Source: Blautia hansenii DSM 20583
Lineage (GTDB): Bacteria > Bacillota > Clostridia > Lachnospirales > Lachnospiraceae
Length of the DNA: 64,000 bases
Direction: 5' to 3'
NCBI RefSeq assembly: GCF_002222595.2
Contig: NZ_CP022413.2
Span: 1,566,001-1,630,000, forward strand
Positions 18,039 through 25,413 of the stretch are shown in pieces. Position numbers and translations under genes: made by a program. Numbering within the stretch: the first letter of the stretch is position 1; every line of letters starts with the position of its first letter. The notes beneath the pieces are model-generated. The model ran no database searches, was not told the DNA's origin, and was given only the letters and a program-made list of their open reading frames with translations.

Positions 18039-18734
18039 TCATTTGTTTTCTTTCACAATAATTAAAGAATAGTATCCTGCTTTTTCCGGAATGTCTTCTG
18101 CGGACAAATAAATCTTTTCATCCGGCATACCGCAATTTTCAATCATCACTGCCTGCTGCCCGCTGTTTACAATGCTTTCCTTTACCTGCTGCATTTTACT
18201 TCCTGTTTTCATCAGTACCTTTGTTCCCGGCATTTTTAAGATTTCATCCATTTCCTCTGCACGGTAAGTTGCAGGAATTACATGGAGGGGCTCTGCCATT
18301 TCTACCAGTCCCATATTCAATCTTGCCGCTACTGCACAAAAGGATGTAATTCCGCTGACGATTTCGACCTCATAGCCTCTGGATAAAATTCTTTTATGTA
18401 CGTATAAATAAGTCGAATAAACCGTAGGGTCGCCTAAAGTCAGAAAGGCTACCTGCTTTCCTTCTTTTAAATAAGCTTCAATATCATTGGCTGCCTTTTC
18501 ATGATTTGCTTCCAAAACAGCCTTATCCTTTGTCATAGGCATTGCAATGGGAATTAGATTTTTTTCATCCAGCTCCTCATATACCCCTTTTACAATCTGA
18601 TATGCAACACTTTTTTGAATATCGTTCCCCGGAACTGCAATAACATCGCTTTCCTTAATCAGGCGAAGCGCCTTTACTGTTAATAATTCCGGATCACCTG
18701 GTCCTACTCCGAGTCCAAATAATTTTCCCTTCAT
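18039..18734 (-). CDS. cbiL: Cobalt-precorrin-2 C20-methyltransferase CbiL
   Basis: This 231-residue tetrapyrrole methylase has LFGLGVGPGDPELLTVKA at the N-terminus and the CbiL-type FLTLGDPTVYSTYLYV. It is the first methylation after cobalt insertion, at C-20. The start overlaps the cbiD stop by 4 bases. Confidence 0.95.
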   Translation of the reverse strand: MKGKLFGLGVGPGDPELLTVKALRLIKESDVIAVPGNDIQKSVAYQIVKGVYEELDEKNLIPIAMPMTKDKAVLEANHEKAANDIEAYLKEGKQVAFLTLGDPTVYSTYLYVHKRILSRGYEVEIVSGITSFCAVAARLNMGLVEMAEPLHVIPATYRAEEMDEILKMPGTKVLMKTGSKMQQVKESIVNSGQQAVMIENCGMPDEKIYLSAEDIPEKAGYYSLIIVKENK

Positions 18735-19903
18735 TCTTCTTGTCCTTTCCGGTACTGATGATTTAATAAATCCGTCAGTTCCTTTACATTCTCTGTCTCT
18801 CCAAGATAACCAAACTCATTGGAATACAGCACAGCGCCTAAAAGCATTCTGTTATAAGCTCTGTGATTTAAGTAAAACAGAATTCTGTCTGTCAGTTCTT
18901 TCATAACCGGATTTAATAATCCTTCTCTTTGAATAATTTCCAATGCTTCATCCGTCGTAACGGTATTCAGAATTTCCTTCGCACTTTCCAAAGAAATTCC
19001 CGCCCGAAGGGCATTGGCGCTTAAAATTTCTGCTCTGGCATCTGCACATCTGGAATGGGTATTCATAATACCTGCTGCCACCTTCACAAATTTTCCGATA
19101 TGAGAAATGAACAAAATCCCTTCTACGCCCATGGATACTGCCATATCCAGAGCTTCTCCCACATAATTGCTGCACTTTATATTTTCCTCGAAAGGCAGAC
19201 AAAGATGCTCCTTCATATAGGCTGCACCATAATTTCCGGGGGTAATCAGCAGGTATTTTGCACCGTTTTCTACCTTCTGACGCATTTCTACCTCAATACT
19301 TTTTATCAGAGCAGCCTCACTCATAGGCTCTACAATTCCCGATGTACCAAGTATGGAAATCCCCCCTTCAATCCCCAGTCTGGGATTAAACGTTCTTTTG
19401 GCAATTTCCGCTCCTTTTGGCACACTGACGGTTACCAGAAGTCCGCCCTCATAATCTGCATCATTACAAACGTTTTCCATCTCTCTTTGTATCATAGCAC
19501 GGGGAACTTTGTTAATTGCCGCATTCCCTAAAGGCTGTTCCAGCCCTTTCTTCGTTATTCGACCTACGCCAATGCCGCCTTCAATGCAAACGCCTCTGTT
19601 CTCTGTTTTTTCAACCTTTGCAAAAATCTCAATGCCGCTTGTGGCATCCGGGTCGTCTCCTCCATCCTTTTGAATGGCACAGGAAACCCAGTTCTCTCCT
19701 CTGGTAATATGCAGAACCTTCAGATGAAGGGAAATTCCCTTTGGTGTCATGAAATCTACATATCTTTGCTCCTGCCCTGCAAAAAGCATCAGCGCCGCTG
19801 CTTTAGCCGCTCCTGCGGCACAGGAGCCGGTAGTATATCCAAAACGCATTTTTTTATTATTTACAATACTGTAATACTCTTCTAATCCTGTTTTTTCTTC
19901 CAT
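18731..19903 (-). CDS. cbiD: Cobalt-precorrin-5B C1-methyltransferase CbiD
   Basis: CbiD is the first gene of the cobalamin operon. The 390-residue protein has the diagnostic RFGYTTGSCAAGAAKAA near the N-terminus and VSMGVEGILFISHIGKFVKVAAG later. It methylates C-1 of cobalt-precorrin-5B. AAAGGAA stands 7 bases before the ATG at 19903. Expression should pass through the cobalamin riboswitch and terminator upstream. Confidence 0.95.
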   Translation of the reverse strand: MEEKTGLEEYYSIVNNKKMRFGYTTGSCAAGAAKAAALMLFAGQEQRYVDFMTPKGISLHLKVLHITRGENWVSCAIQKDGGDDPDATSGIEIFAKVEKTENRGVCIEGGIGVGRITKKGLEQPLGNAAINKVPRAMIQREMENVCNDADYEGGLLVTVSVPKGAEIAKRTFNPRLGIEGGISILGTSGIVEPMSEAALIKSIEVEMRQKVENGAKYLLITPGNYGAAYMKEHLCLPFEENIKCSNYVGEALDMAVSMGVEGILFISHIGKFVKVAAGIMNTHSRCADARAEILSANALRAGISLESAKEILNTVTTDEALEIIQREGLLNPVMKELTDRILFYLNHRAYNRMLLGAVLYSNEFGYLGETENVKELTDLLNHQYRKGQEE

Positions 19904-19921
19904 TGTCTATTCCTTTAAAAG

Positions 19922-19951
19922 CAAAAATTCGCTGTCCTCTAAGACAACGAA
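19922..19951 (-). terminator. Riboswitch-controlled terminator before cbiD
   Basis: On the minus strand TTCGTTGTC pairs with GACAGCGAA (9 bp, one G-U) around a 6-nt loop, followed by TTTTT. It sits between the cobalamin riboswitch and the cbiD ribosome-binding site. That is the expected place for an expression-platform terminator formed when cobalamin is bound. Confidence 0.8.
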
Positions 19952-19964
19952 CTCTCCATTGGAT

Positions 19965-20120
19965 AATAGATACCCTTTTTTATTTGAAGTCATCCGGTTG
20001 CCGCAGATGCTCTTCATTCCTCTAAGCAATCTATGTATCTGGCTTTACAGTAACGGACTTGCACAGGAATTTCACCTGCTTCCATAAAAATGCTCAGTTC
20101 TGTTTCTTTCCTCAATAACC
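19965..20120 (-). promoter_or_regulatory. Cobalamin riboswitch
   Basis: The minus-strand leader of cbiD contains the aptamer core pieces GGAAGCAGGTGAAATTCC, TGTGCAAGTCCGTTACTG (B12-box-like) and AGCCAGATACATAG, in the right order. It lies directly after a consensus promoter and before a terminator hairpin. It should repress the whole cbiD-cbiC operon when cobalamin is plentiful. The ends are approximate. Confidence 0.9.
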
Positions 20121-20126
20121 GTACTC

Positions 20127-20155
20127 ATTATATAATTTTCCCTGTAAAAAGTCAA
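20127..20155 (-). promoter_or_regulatory. Sigma-70-type promoter of the cobalamin operon
   Basis: On the minus strand TTGACT (20155-20150), a 17-bp spacer and TATAAT (20132-20127). Transcription would begin near 20120, just ahead of the riboswitch. Confidence 0.85.
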
Positions 20156-20175
20156 CGCAAAACCAAGCTTTACTC

Positions 20176-20784
20176 TCAAATCCTCATAGCTGCTATCAAT
20201 CTTTTTGTTCCTGTTTCCGCTAAAACCGGAACGCTTTCCGGATGTGTCCATTGAGCAATCCGATTACCAAAAAGAATATTGGCTGCCGCCGGAAACTCCT
20301 CGTCACTGTCCCAGAAAATATAAGTAAGGGAAATCATTGGAAATGCCTGCAAGGTAATACTGACATCGCCAAATTTTTCCTGTTTGCCGCCTATTTCTAT
20401 GCCCGCCTTTAAAAGCGCATCTCCACGTCCCTGAAAAGCTTTTTTTAAAGGTTCCAGCGCCATTCGGTTATAAGCCGCCTCAAAAACAGCTGCTTCCCTG
20501 ATTTCCCGAAACGGAACCTTCCTGTCACTTTTCTGCGCAAATTCCTGATGGCAGCATAAGTGGTGCATAATGGTCAAACGGTCGCTTACGCAAAGCTCCT
20601 GTCCTGTTTCTCCTGTAATCTCTCCCGTGGCTTTTTCTACACGGCAGTTTTCATTAAAAAATGGAACATACAAATAATAAGTATCTGTTTTCAGTTGTAA
20701 TCTCTTCGCCGTTTCATCTATATTCTTTTTTAAAAAACGTTTTTGAAATTCTTGAAATACTTTTTCATAATTGGAGTCTTCCAT
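20176..20784 (-). CDS. DUF3786 family protein (first copy)
   Basis: The protein has about 202 residues and unknown function. Its C-terminal signature (IFWDSDEEFPAAANILFGNRI) matches DUF3786, a family often seen beside corrinoid and acetogenesis genes. A second member is encoded at 28775-29425 inside the Wood-Ljungdahl cluster. The protein is soluble, with no signal peptide or membrane segment. I start it at the ATG at 20784 because AGAGATGA lies upstream; an ATG at 20796 is possible. It ends just before the cobalamin operon promoter. A role in corrinoid or methyl-group metabolism is only inferred. Confidence 0.75.
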   Translation of the reverse strand: MEDSNYEKVFQEFQKRFLKKNIDETAKRLQLKTDTYYLYVPFFNENCRVEKATGEITGETGQELCVSDRLTIMHHLCCHQEFAQKSDRKVPFREIREAAVFEAAYNRMALEPLKKAFQGRGDALLKAGIEIGGKQEKFGDVSITLQAFPMISLTYIFWDSDEEFPAAANILFGNRIAQWTHPESVPVLAETGTKRLIAAMRI

Positions 20785-20856
20785 GAAAAATATCATCTCT
20801 TTTCTTTTGCTTTTCTTTTTGTCATTTTATCATAAAACTTTCTTTTTCACAACAAA

Positions 20857-20889
20857 AGAGAGACTGCCGCATTCGCATACAGCACTCTC
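20857..20889 (-). terminator. Terminator after spoIVA
   Basis: On the minus strand an imperfect hairpin (GAGAGTGCTG... with CGGCAGTCTCTC) is followed by TTTTGTTG, directly after the spoIVA stop. Confidence 0.65.
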
Positions 20890-20901
20890 CCTCTTTCGAT
20901 T

Positions 20902-22371
20902 TTATATAATAATGCAAACCATTCCGCCTTTGCTGTCATTGACAATTTTCTGCATGGTATCTTGAAGCTTTATCTGACTTTCATCACCGATTTGAATCAG
21001 TTTTGTGTGAATTCCATCCTCCACCAGCTCTCCGATGGATTTCCCGAAAATATTTGTCTGCCAGATACTTTCCTTTCTCTCGTCACTTGTTTTAATATAA
21101 GAAATTAAATCCTTTGCCTGTTCTTCGCTTCCCACAATCGGCGCAATTTCTGTCTCGATATTTGCCCGTATCATGTGAATGGAAGGACTGACCGATTTTA
21201 TTTTTACCCCATATTTATTACCCTGCTTGATTACCACAGGTTCTTCCAGCTTAATCTCGTCTTTTTGCGGTGTAACCACACCATATCCCTTTCCCTTAAC
21301 AGAAGAAATGGCATCCTGCACTTTTACGTATTCTGCCTTCATTTTTGCCAATTCCTGCATGGTATGAATAAGCTCGTATTCATCGGAGATGTCTACCCCT
21401 GTCATTTCACTTAGAATTTCATAATACCACACATCGTCCATATCCACTCGTATTTTCAATTTTCCCGTGGATAAATCAGTCTTTTCCAAAAGAAGATTTT
21501 GGATATATTCAGAAGAAACCCGCATATTTTCTTTTGTCGCATCTTTGACATAACGCATTTTTTCCATAAGCTTTTTAATACTGTCAATTAAATCTTTTTT
21601 CAAATAATGCTCCGAAGGAAGCATTTCCACCCATTTTGGAACGTAAAATTCCATCTGCACAATGGGAAATTCATATAAAATTTTTTCCATAATCCGACAA
21701 ATATCTTCTTTTCTGAGCTGTTCACAGTTCAAGCTTAAAACACCTGTTTGATATTTTTGTTTTAATTCCTCTACCAACTTTAAGGTTTCTTCTTTATAGG
21801 GCTTTTGAGAATTTACTAAAATCAAAAAAGGCTTTCCTGTTTTCTTTAGTTCTGCCACGGTTTTTTCTTCACTGGAAATATAATTTTCTCTTGGAATTTC
21901 ACCGAAAGAGCCATCGCAAGTCAAAACAAGCCCAATGTTTGAATGTTCTGTAATTACTTTTTGCGTACCGGTTTCTGCTGCCTGATGGAAGGGAATTTCA
22001 TATCCAAACCATGGAGTTTTTACCATACGCTCCTTACCATCCTCCATATTTCCGGAAGCCTCAGGCACCATAAATCCCACGCAGTCAATCAAACGTATCT
22101 TTGCCGAAAGGTCTTCTCCTATTTGAATTTTTGCAGCTTCTTTCGGAATAAATTTAGGCTCTGCCGTTGTAATCATCTTTCCCGAACCGCTTAAAGGAAG
22201 CTGGTCTCTGACTTCCTTTTTCAACGGTTCTTCCATATTGGGCAATGCTGCAATTTCCATAAATCTTCTGACAAAGGTTGACTTTCCTGTACGCACAGGG
22301 CCTACCACACCAATATAGATTTCGCCGCCTGTACGTGCCTGTATATCTTTATAAATATTATATGTATCCAT
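20902..22371 (-). CDS. spoIVA: Stage IV sporulation protein A, SpoIVA
   Basis: SpoIVA is the ATPase that polymerises on the forespore surface as the base of the spore coat. The 489-residue protein (family size about 490) begins MDTYNIYKDIQARTGG. Its Walker A is GVVGPVRTGKSTFVRR (about residues 22-37), and the C-terminal region ends with hydrophobic VCIII, as expected for membrane targeting. CATATAAT about 27 bases before the ATG resembles a sigma-E -10 element, but this is weak evidence. Its presence marks a spore-forming lineage. Confidence 0.96.
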   Translation of the reverse strand: MDTYNIYKDIQARTGGEIYIGVVGPVRTGKSTFVRRFMEIAALPNMEEPLKKEVRDQLPLSGSGKMITTAEPKFIPKEAAKIQIGEDLSAKIRLIDCVGFMVPEASGNMEDGKERMVKTPWFGYEIPFHQAAETGTQKVITEHSNIGLVLTCDGSFGEIPRENYISSEEKTVAELKKTGKPFLILVNSQKPYKEETLKLVEELKQKYQTGVLSLNCEQLRKEDICRIMEKILYEFPIVQMEFYVPKWVEMLPSEHYLKKDLIDSIKKLMEKMRYVKDATKENMRVSSEYIQNLLLEKTDLSTGKLKIRVDMDDVWYYEILSEMTGVDISDEYELIHTMQELAKMKAEYVKVQDAISSVKGKGYGVVTPQKDEIKLEEPVVIKQGNKYGVKIKSVSPSIHMIRANIETEIAPIVGSEEQAKDLISYIKTSDERKESIWQTNIFGKSIGELVEDGIHTKLIQIGDESQIKLQDTMQKIVNDSKGGMVCIII

Positions 22372-22439
22372 ACTATACCCCCTTTATTCTATTACTAAAT
22401 TATATGCCTGAGAAAAATAAAAAATTACCAGTCATTGCC

Positions 22440-22453
22440 AGAACGTTTGTTCT
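22440..22453 (+). promoter_or_regulatory. LexA (SOS) operator-like box
   Basis: AGAACGTTTGTTCT is a GAAC-N4-GTTC palindrome, the core of the Firmicute LexA/DinR box. Its last base is the first base of the -35 element at 22453. A bound repressor would block the promoter of the radical-SAM DNA repair pair. Confidence 0.7.
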
Positions 22454-22481
22454 TGACTTTTTCATTTCCTGCTCTTATAAT
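22453..22481 (+). promoter_or_regulatory. Promoter of the radical-SAM DNA repair pair
   Basis: TTGACT (22453-22458), a 17-bp spacer and TATAAT (22476-22481) lie 42 bases before the ATG at 22524. Confidence 0.85.
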
Positions 22482-22523
22482 AAAAGCAGAACATACATTC
22501 GATTTAATTTAAAGGAGTACCTT

Positions 22524-24002
22524 ATGAACATTCAAACCTCATTCACAATAAATCAAAAGCTTGAAATCTTATCCGATGCTGCCAAATACGATGTTGCCTG
22601 CACTTCCAGCGGTGCAGACCGCCGAGGGGCAAAGGGGCATTTAGGCAACTCCTGTGCCTCCGGTATCTGCCATAGCTTTGCCGCTGACGGAAGATGTATT
22701 TCCCTGTTAAAGGTCCTGTTCTCTAACGAATGTATTTACGACTGTAAATACTGTTTAAATCGCCGCTCCAATGACAGAGTCCGCACTACCTTTACGCCGG
22801 AAGAGCTTTGCGGCATTACTGTGGAATTTTATAAGCGCAATTATATTGAGGGCTTATTTTTAAGCTCCGGTGTTATAAAAAGCCCCGATTTCACCATGGA
22901 GCTTATTTACCAAACCTTATATCTTCTGCGAAATAAATATCATTTTCGTGGCTATATCCATGCGAAAGCTGTGCCCGGCGCCCACCCTGACCTAATCCAG
23001 AAAACCGGCTATCTGGCAGACAGAATGAGCGTAAATATAGAACTTCCCACAAAAGAAGGGCTGGCAGCCCTTGCTCCGGGTAAAACGCATGATAAAATCT
23101 TACAGCCTATGTCACAAATACAGCAGAATATCGCAGCTTCCCGTTTAGCGCTGGGAAAATCATCTTCCTTTGAACGCCATCACGGAAACCGCTATTTGCC
23201 AGACTCTATTTTTTCAAATGACAGGCAAAAGCAGCTGAATGCCTCTGCTTCCTCCTTGACTGTGCAAACCGCAGCTTCTCTGTCTGCGCACAACACTTCT
23301 GCTTCTTCTTTCGTTCCTGCCGGTCAAAGCACACAGATGATTATCGGAGCAGCTTTGGAAAATGATTATGAACTTTTAAAAGTCACTCAGACACTGTATC
23401 AGAAGTTCGACTTAAAGCGTGTATTCTTTTCTGCCTATATTCCGTTAAACGAAGACAGCCTGTTGCCCTCACCCGATACTCCGCCACCTCTTTTACGGGA
23501 ACACCGTCTGTATCAGGCGGACTGGCTGCTGCGCTATTACGGCTTTCATGCAGAAGAATTATTAAGCCCTGAAAAACCCAATTTCAACCTGCTCCTTGAC
23601 CCTAAATGTGAATGGGCGCTAAGACACTTAGATCAGTTTCCCATAGAAGTTTCCACTGCAAGTTACAGTCAATTACTAAAGGTTCCCGGCATTGGAAATA
23701 AATCGGCTCTTCGCATTGTTCAGGCAAGAAAAAATTCAACCTTGGATTTTTCTATTTTAAAGCGTCTTGGGCTTGTTCTGAAGCGGGCACAATATTTTAT
23801 TACCTGTCACGGGAAAATGCTCTATTCCATGCCCATTGAAGAAAACTTTATTACCCGACAGCTTACCGCAGAGCAAAAAGAAACCTCATGGAAGCTGGAG
23901 CATCCTCAGACCTACCAGCAGCTATCTCTGTTTGATGACCATTTTCTCGATGTTCCGCCCACCATAGAGGATAAATGCAAAAGTATTCTGGGACAATTTT
24001 AA
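22524..24002 (+). CDS. Putative DNA modification/repair radical SAM protein (TIGR03916 type)
   Basis: The radical SAM cluster motif is ECIYDCKYC (CxxxCxxC, about residues 70-77), followed by the family's NRRSNDR. A Cys-rich lead (GNSCASGICHSF) precedes it. A helix-hairpin-helix DNA-binding motif, LKVPGIGNKSALRIV, lies near residues 385-400. I start at 22524 because AAAGGAG precedes it. The longer frame overlaps spoIVA and adds an unrelated tail. A Ser/Ala/His-rich insert of about 55 residues (about 210-267) looks like a flexible linker. The family is usually encoded with the next gene (TIGR03915) and is thought to act in DNA repair or modification; the chemistry is unknown. The LexA-like box upstream supports a DNA-damage role. 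Confidence 0.85.
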   Translation: MNIQTSFTINQKLEILSDAAKYDVACTSSGADRRGAKGHLGNSCASGICHSFAADGRCISLLKVLFSNECIYDCKYCLNRRSNDRVRTTFTPEELCGITVEFYKRNYIEGLFLSSGVIKSPDFTMELIYQTLYLLRNKYHFRGYIHAKAVPGAHPDLIQKTGYLADRMSVNIELPTKEGLAALAPGKTHDKILQPMSQIQQNIAASRLALGKSSSFERHHGNRYLPDSIFSNDRQKQLNASASSLTVQTAASLSAHNTSASSFVPAGQSTQMIIGAALENDYELLKVTQTLYQKFDLKRVFFSAYIPLNEDSLLPSPDTPPPLLREHRLYQADWLLRYYGFHAEELLSPEKPNFNLLLDPKCEWALRHLDQFPIEVSTASYSQLLKVPGIGNKSALRIVQARKNSTLDFSILKRLGLVLKRAQYFITCHGKMLYSMPIEENFITRQLTAEQKETSWKLEHPQTYQQLSLFDDHFLDVPPTIEDKCKSILGQF

Positions 24003-24022
24003 AAAATGAAAGGAAAATTGAT

Positions 24023-24778
24023 ATGATTGTTTTTACATGCTGTGATACCTTTGATGATATGATGACCTGCATCTACGATGCCTGGGCTGCCCGTTTAGGT
24101 CATTCTAATATTCGCCTTCAGACAGAGCCTATTGGAAATTTCGAATTATTTTGTGAATACCGCCATATTGATGCAGATAAAGAAAAAGTAAAAAAAGTCA
24201 TCCGCTCTATTCAAAATAAAATATGTCCGCAGGCTTTTTATGATGTCTATACCGCATCTCTTTCTTATGAAAGTAATAAACTGGATATTATTTATCGTTT
24301 CTTAATTGTCGGATTTCTCTATCAAAAACAAGTCATCCAAATGCTTGGAAATCCGGCTGTTGCCGCCCTGTTTGAGTTAAAAAGAAAGGTAACAAATGAA
24401 GCCCATCAATTTCGTGAATTTGTACGATTTTCCAGACTTAATGAAAATATACTTCTTTCTGTTATTGAACCAAAATGCAACGTACTTACTCTGCTTGCTC
24501 CTCATTTTGAAGACCGTATGCCTTCGGAAAACTGGATGATTATTGATAAAAATCACATGATTGCTTTAATCCATCCTTTGGAGCAAAAATCCTTTTTAAG
24601 TCCTCTTACCAAAGAAGAACTCTCTTTTCTGGAAAATTCAAGACAGGACACAGACTTGTATTCTGAGCTTTGGAAAACATTTTTTCATTCTGTTGCCATT
24701 AAAGAAAGAAAAAACGCAAGATGCCAAAGAAACCTTATGCCCCTTTGGTTTCGGAAGAATATGACAGAATTTCCATAG
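24023..24778 (+). CDS. TIGR03915-family putative DNA repair protein (DUF4130 type)
   Basis: The 251-residue partner of the preceding radical SAM protein begins MIVFTCCDTFDDMMTCIYDAW, the family N-terminus. The conserved core includes NEAHQFREFVRF and PHFEDRMPSENWMIIDKNH. In other bacteria this domain pairs with, or is fused to, a UdgX-like uracil-DNA glycosylase; no glycosylase is fused here. GAAAGGA supports the ATG at 24023. It is co-transcribed with the upstream gene (20-base gap). The specific function is unknown. Confidence 0.82.
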   Translation: MIVFTCCDTFDDMMTCIYDAWAARLGHSNIRLQTEPIGNFELFCEYRHIDADKEKVKKVIRSIQNKICPQAFYDVYTASLSYESNKLDIIYRFLIVGFLYQKQVIQMLGNPAVAALFELKRKVTNEAHQFREFVRFSRLNENILLSVIEPKCNVLTLLAPHFEDRMPSENWMIIDKNHMIALIHPLEQKSFLSPLTKEELSFLENSRQDTDLYSELWKTFFHSVAIKERKNARCQRNLMPLWFRKNMTEFP

Positions 24779-24817
24779 AATATTTTTATTCGCACATACA
24801 GACAAGAGGTGATATAA

Positions 24818-25192
24818 ATCACGAACGGCAAAATATTTCCTGTTGCATCTTATAATAAAGAATTTCACAACTATCTACCTATACATTTTAATCAAGACGT
24901 TATATATCAATCCTGTGGTCCAGAAAAGCATATAAAAAAAAGACATCCGGAATGTCTTCCCTATCTCAAATTTATCTCATCTATCATTTCATCTCCGGAT
25001 TATATCGGAGTAAATCCTAATGAGATTGGAGACAGTTTTGAACTTGTCAAAAGGTTTCATGATAATATTCAAATCGGAATAAAACTTGATATGAAAGAAA
25101 ATTATTTATATGTTTCCACTCTGCACACTATTACTAATGGAAAATTAAAACATGGTATCGCAAATGTCCGCTTAAAAAAATTTGACAAATAG
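24818..25192 (+). pseudogene. PBECR-like nuclease-fold ORF lacking a start codon
   Basis: A 124-codon open frame follows the repair pair and encodes a compact soluble protein. The segment PEKHIKKRHPECLPYL, then YIGVNPNEIGDSFELVK and YLYVSTLHTI, resembles PBECR (barnase/EndoU/colicin E5-D/RelE-like) nuclease domains found in phage polyvalent proteins and toxins. AGAGGTG (24805-24811) stands 6 bases before codon ATC at 24818, exactly where a start should be. An in-frame TAA precedes it, and no ATG, GTG or TTG occurs in the first third. A mutated ATG-to-ATC start would silence it; initiation at ATC or ATA cannot be excluded. The body has no internal stop, so any loss is recent. The family call is tentative. 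Confidence 0.55.
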
Positions 25193-25210
25193 TATAATTT
25201 CCTCTATAAT
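25182..25210 (+). promoter_or_regulatory. Perfect consensus promoter for a small RNA
   Basis: TTGACA (25182-25187), 17 bp and TATAAT (25205-25210) match the sigma-70/A consensus exactly and overlap the end of the PBECR-like ORF. The only thing downstream before a strong terminator is the structured RNA, so the start point is near 25217. Confidence 0.9.
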
Positions 25211-25216
25211 ATGGAC

Positions 25217-25350
25217 ACAATAAATTAAATTACAAAGGTCGGAAAGGCTCCCGACACACTCGTAAGAGTACCTGAGATGCTGGATACGCCGCCCAGCTTG
25301 TAATTTCTAAAACAAAAGGTGTTTCCATTGCGGAAACACCTTTTGTTTGT
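25217..25350 (+). ncRNA. Candidate structured small RNA (four-way junction), family unknown
   Basis: Between a consensus promoter and a 17-bp terminator hairpin lies about 90 nt of foldable RNA. The closing stem is AAATTACAA with TTGTAATTT (about 25227-25235 and 25298-25306). Inside it are three hairpins: GTCGG/CCGAC (about 25238-25255), ACTC-GTAA-GAGT (about 25258-25269, GNRA-like loop) and GCTGG/CCAGC (about 25279-25297). Together they form a four-way junction with unpaired conserved-looking joints (ACCTGAGAT, ATACGCCG). No ORF of useful size lies inside or follows it. It does not match the small SRP RNA core, 6S RNA, a tRNA or the ZTP, THF or TPP aptamers as I know them. It is probably an abundant trans-acting RNA or an orphan riboswitch-like element. 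Confidence 0.65.
25310..25348 (+). terminator. Terminator of the small RNA
   Basis: A 17-bp perfect stem (AAACAAAAGGTGTTTCC and complement) with a 5-nt loop ends in TTTTGTTTGTTGT on the plus strand. Confidence 0.85.
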
Positions 25351-25356
25351 TGTATT

Positions 25357-25399
25357 AAAAAGGAGTTATCACCTGAAATATACATCAGGTGATAACTCC
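25357..25399 (-). terminator. Terminator of the Wood-Ljungdahl cluster after folD
   Basis: On the minus strand a 14-bp stem (GGAGTTATCACCTG and complement, 10-nt loop) is followed by TTTTTAAT, 15 bases after the folD stop. Confidence 0.85.
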
Positions 25400-25413
25400 C
25401 TTAAAAAATTTCA

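Noticed and set aside
22278..22523. Longer start for the radical SAM protein (83 extra residues)
   Set aside because: The extension overlaps spoIVA and the promoter/LexA box, lacks a ribosome-binding site and is unlike the family N-terminus. AAAGGAG precedes the ATG at 22524.
25217..25350. Small RNA as the SRP RNA, a ZTP/THF riboswitch for folD, or a TPP riboswitch
   Set aside because: The GGAAGGAAGCAGC-type SRP core is absent. folD is on the other strand, so a plus-strand aptamer cannot lead into it. The CCTGAGAT and TGGATA pieces only superficially recall the TPP core, and the remaining TPP blocks are missing.
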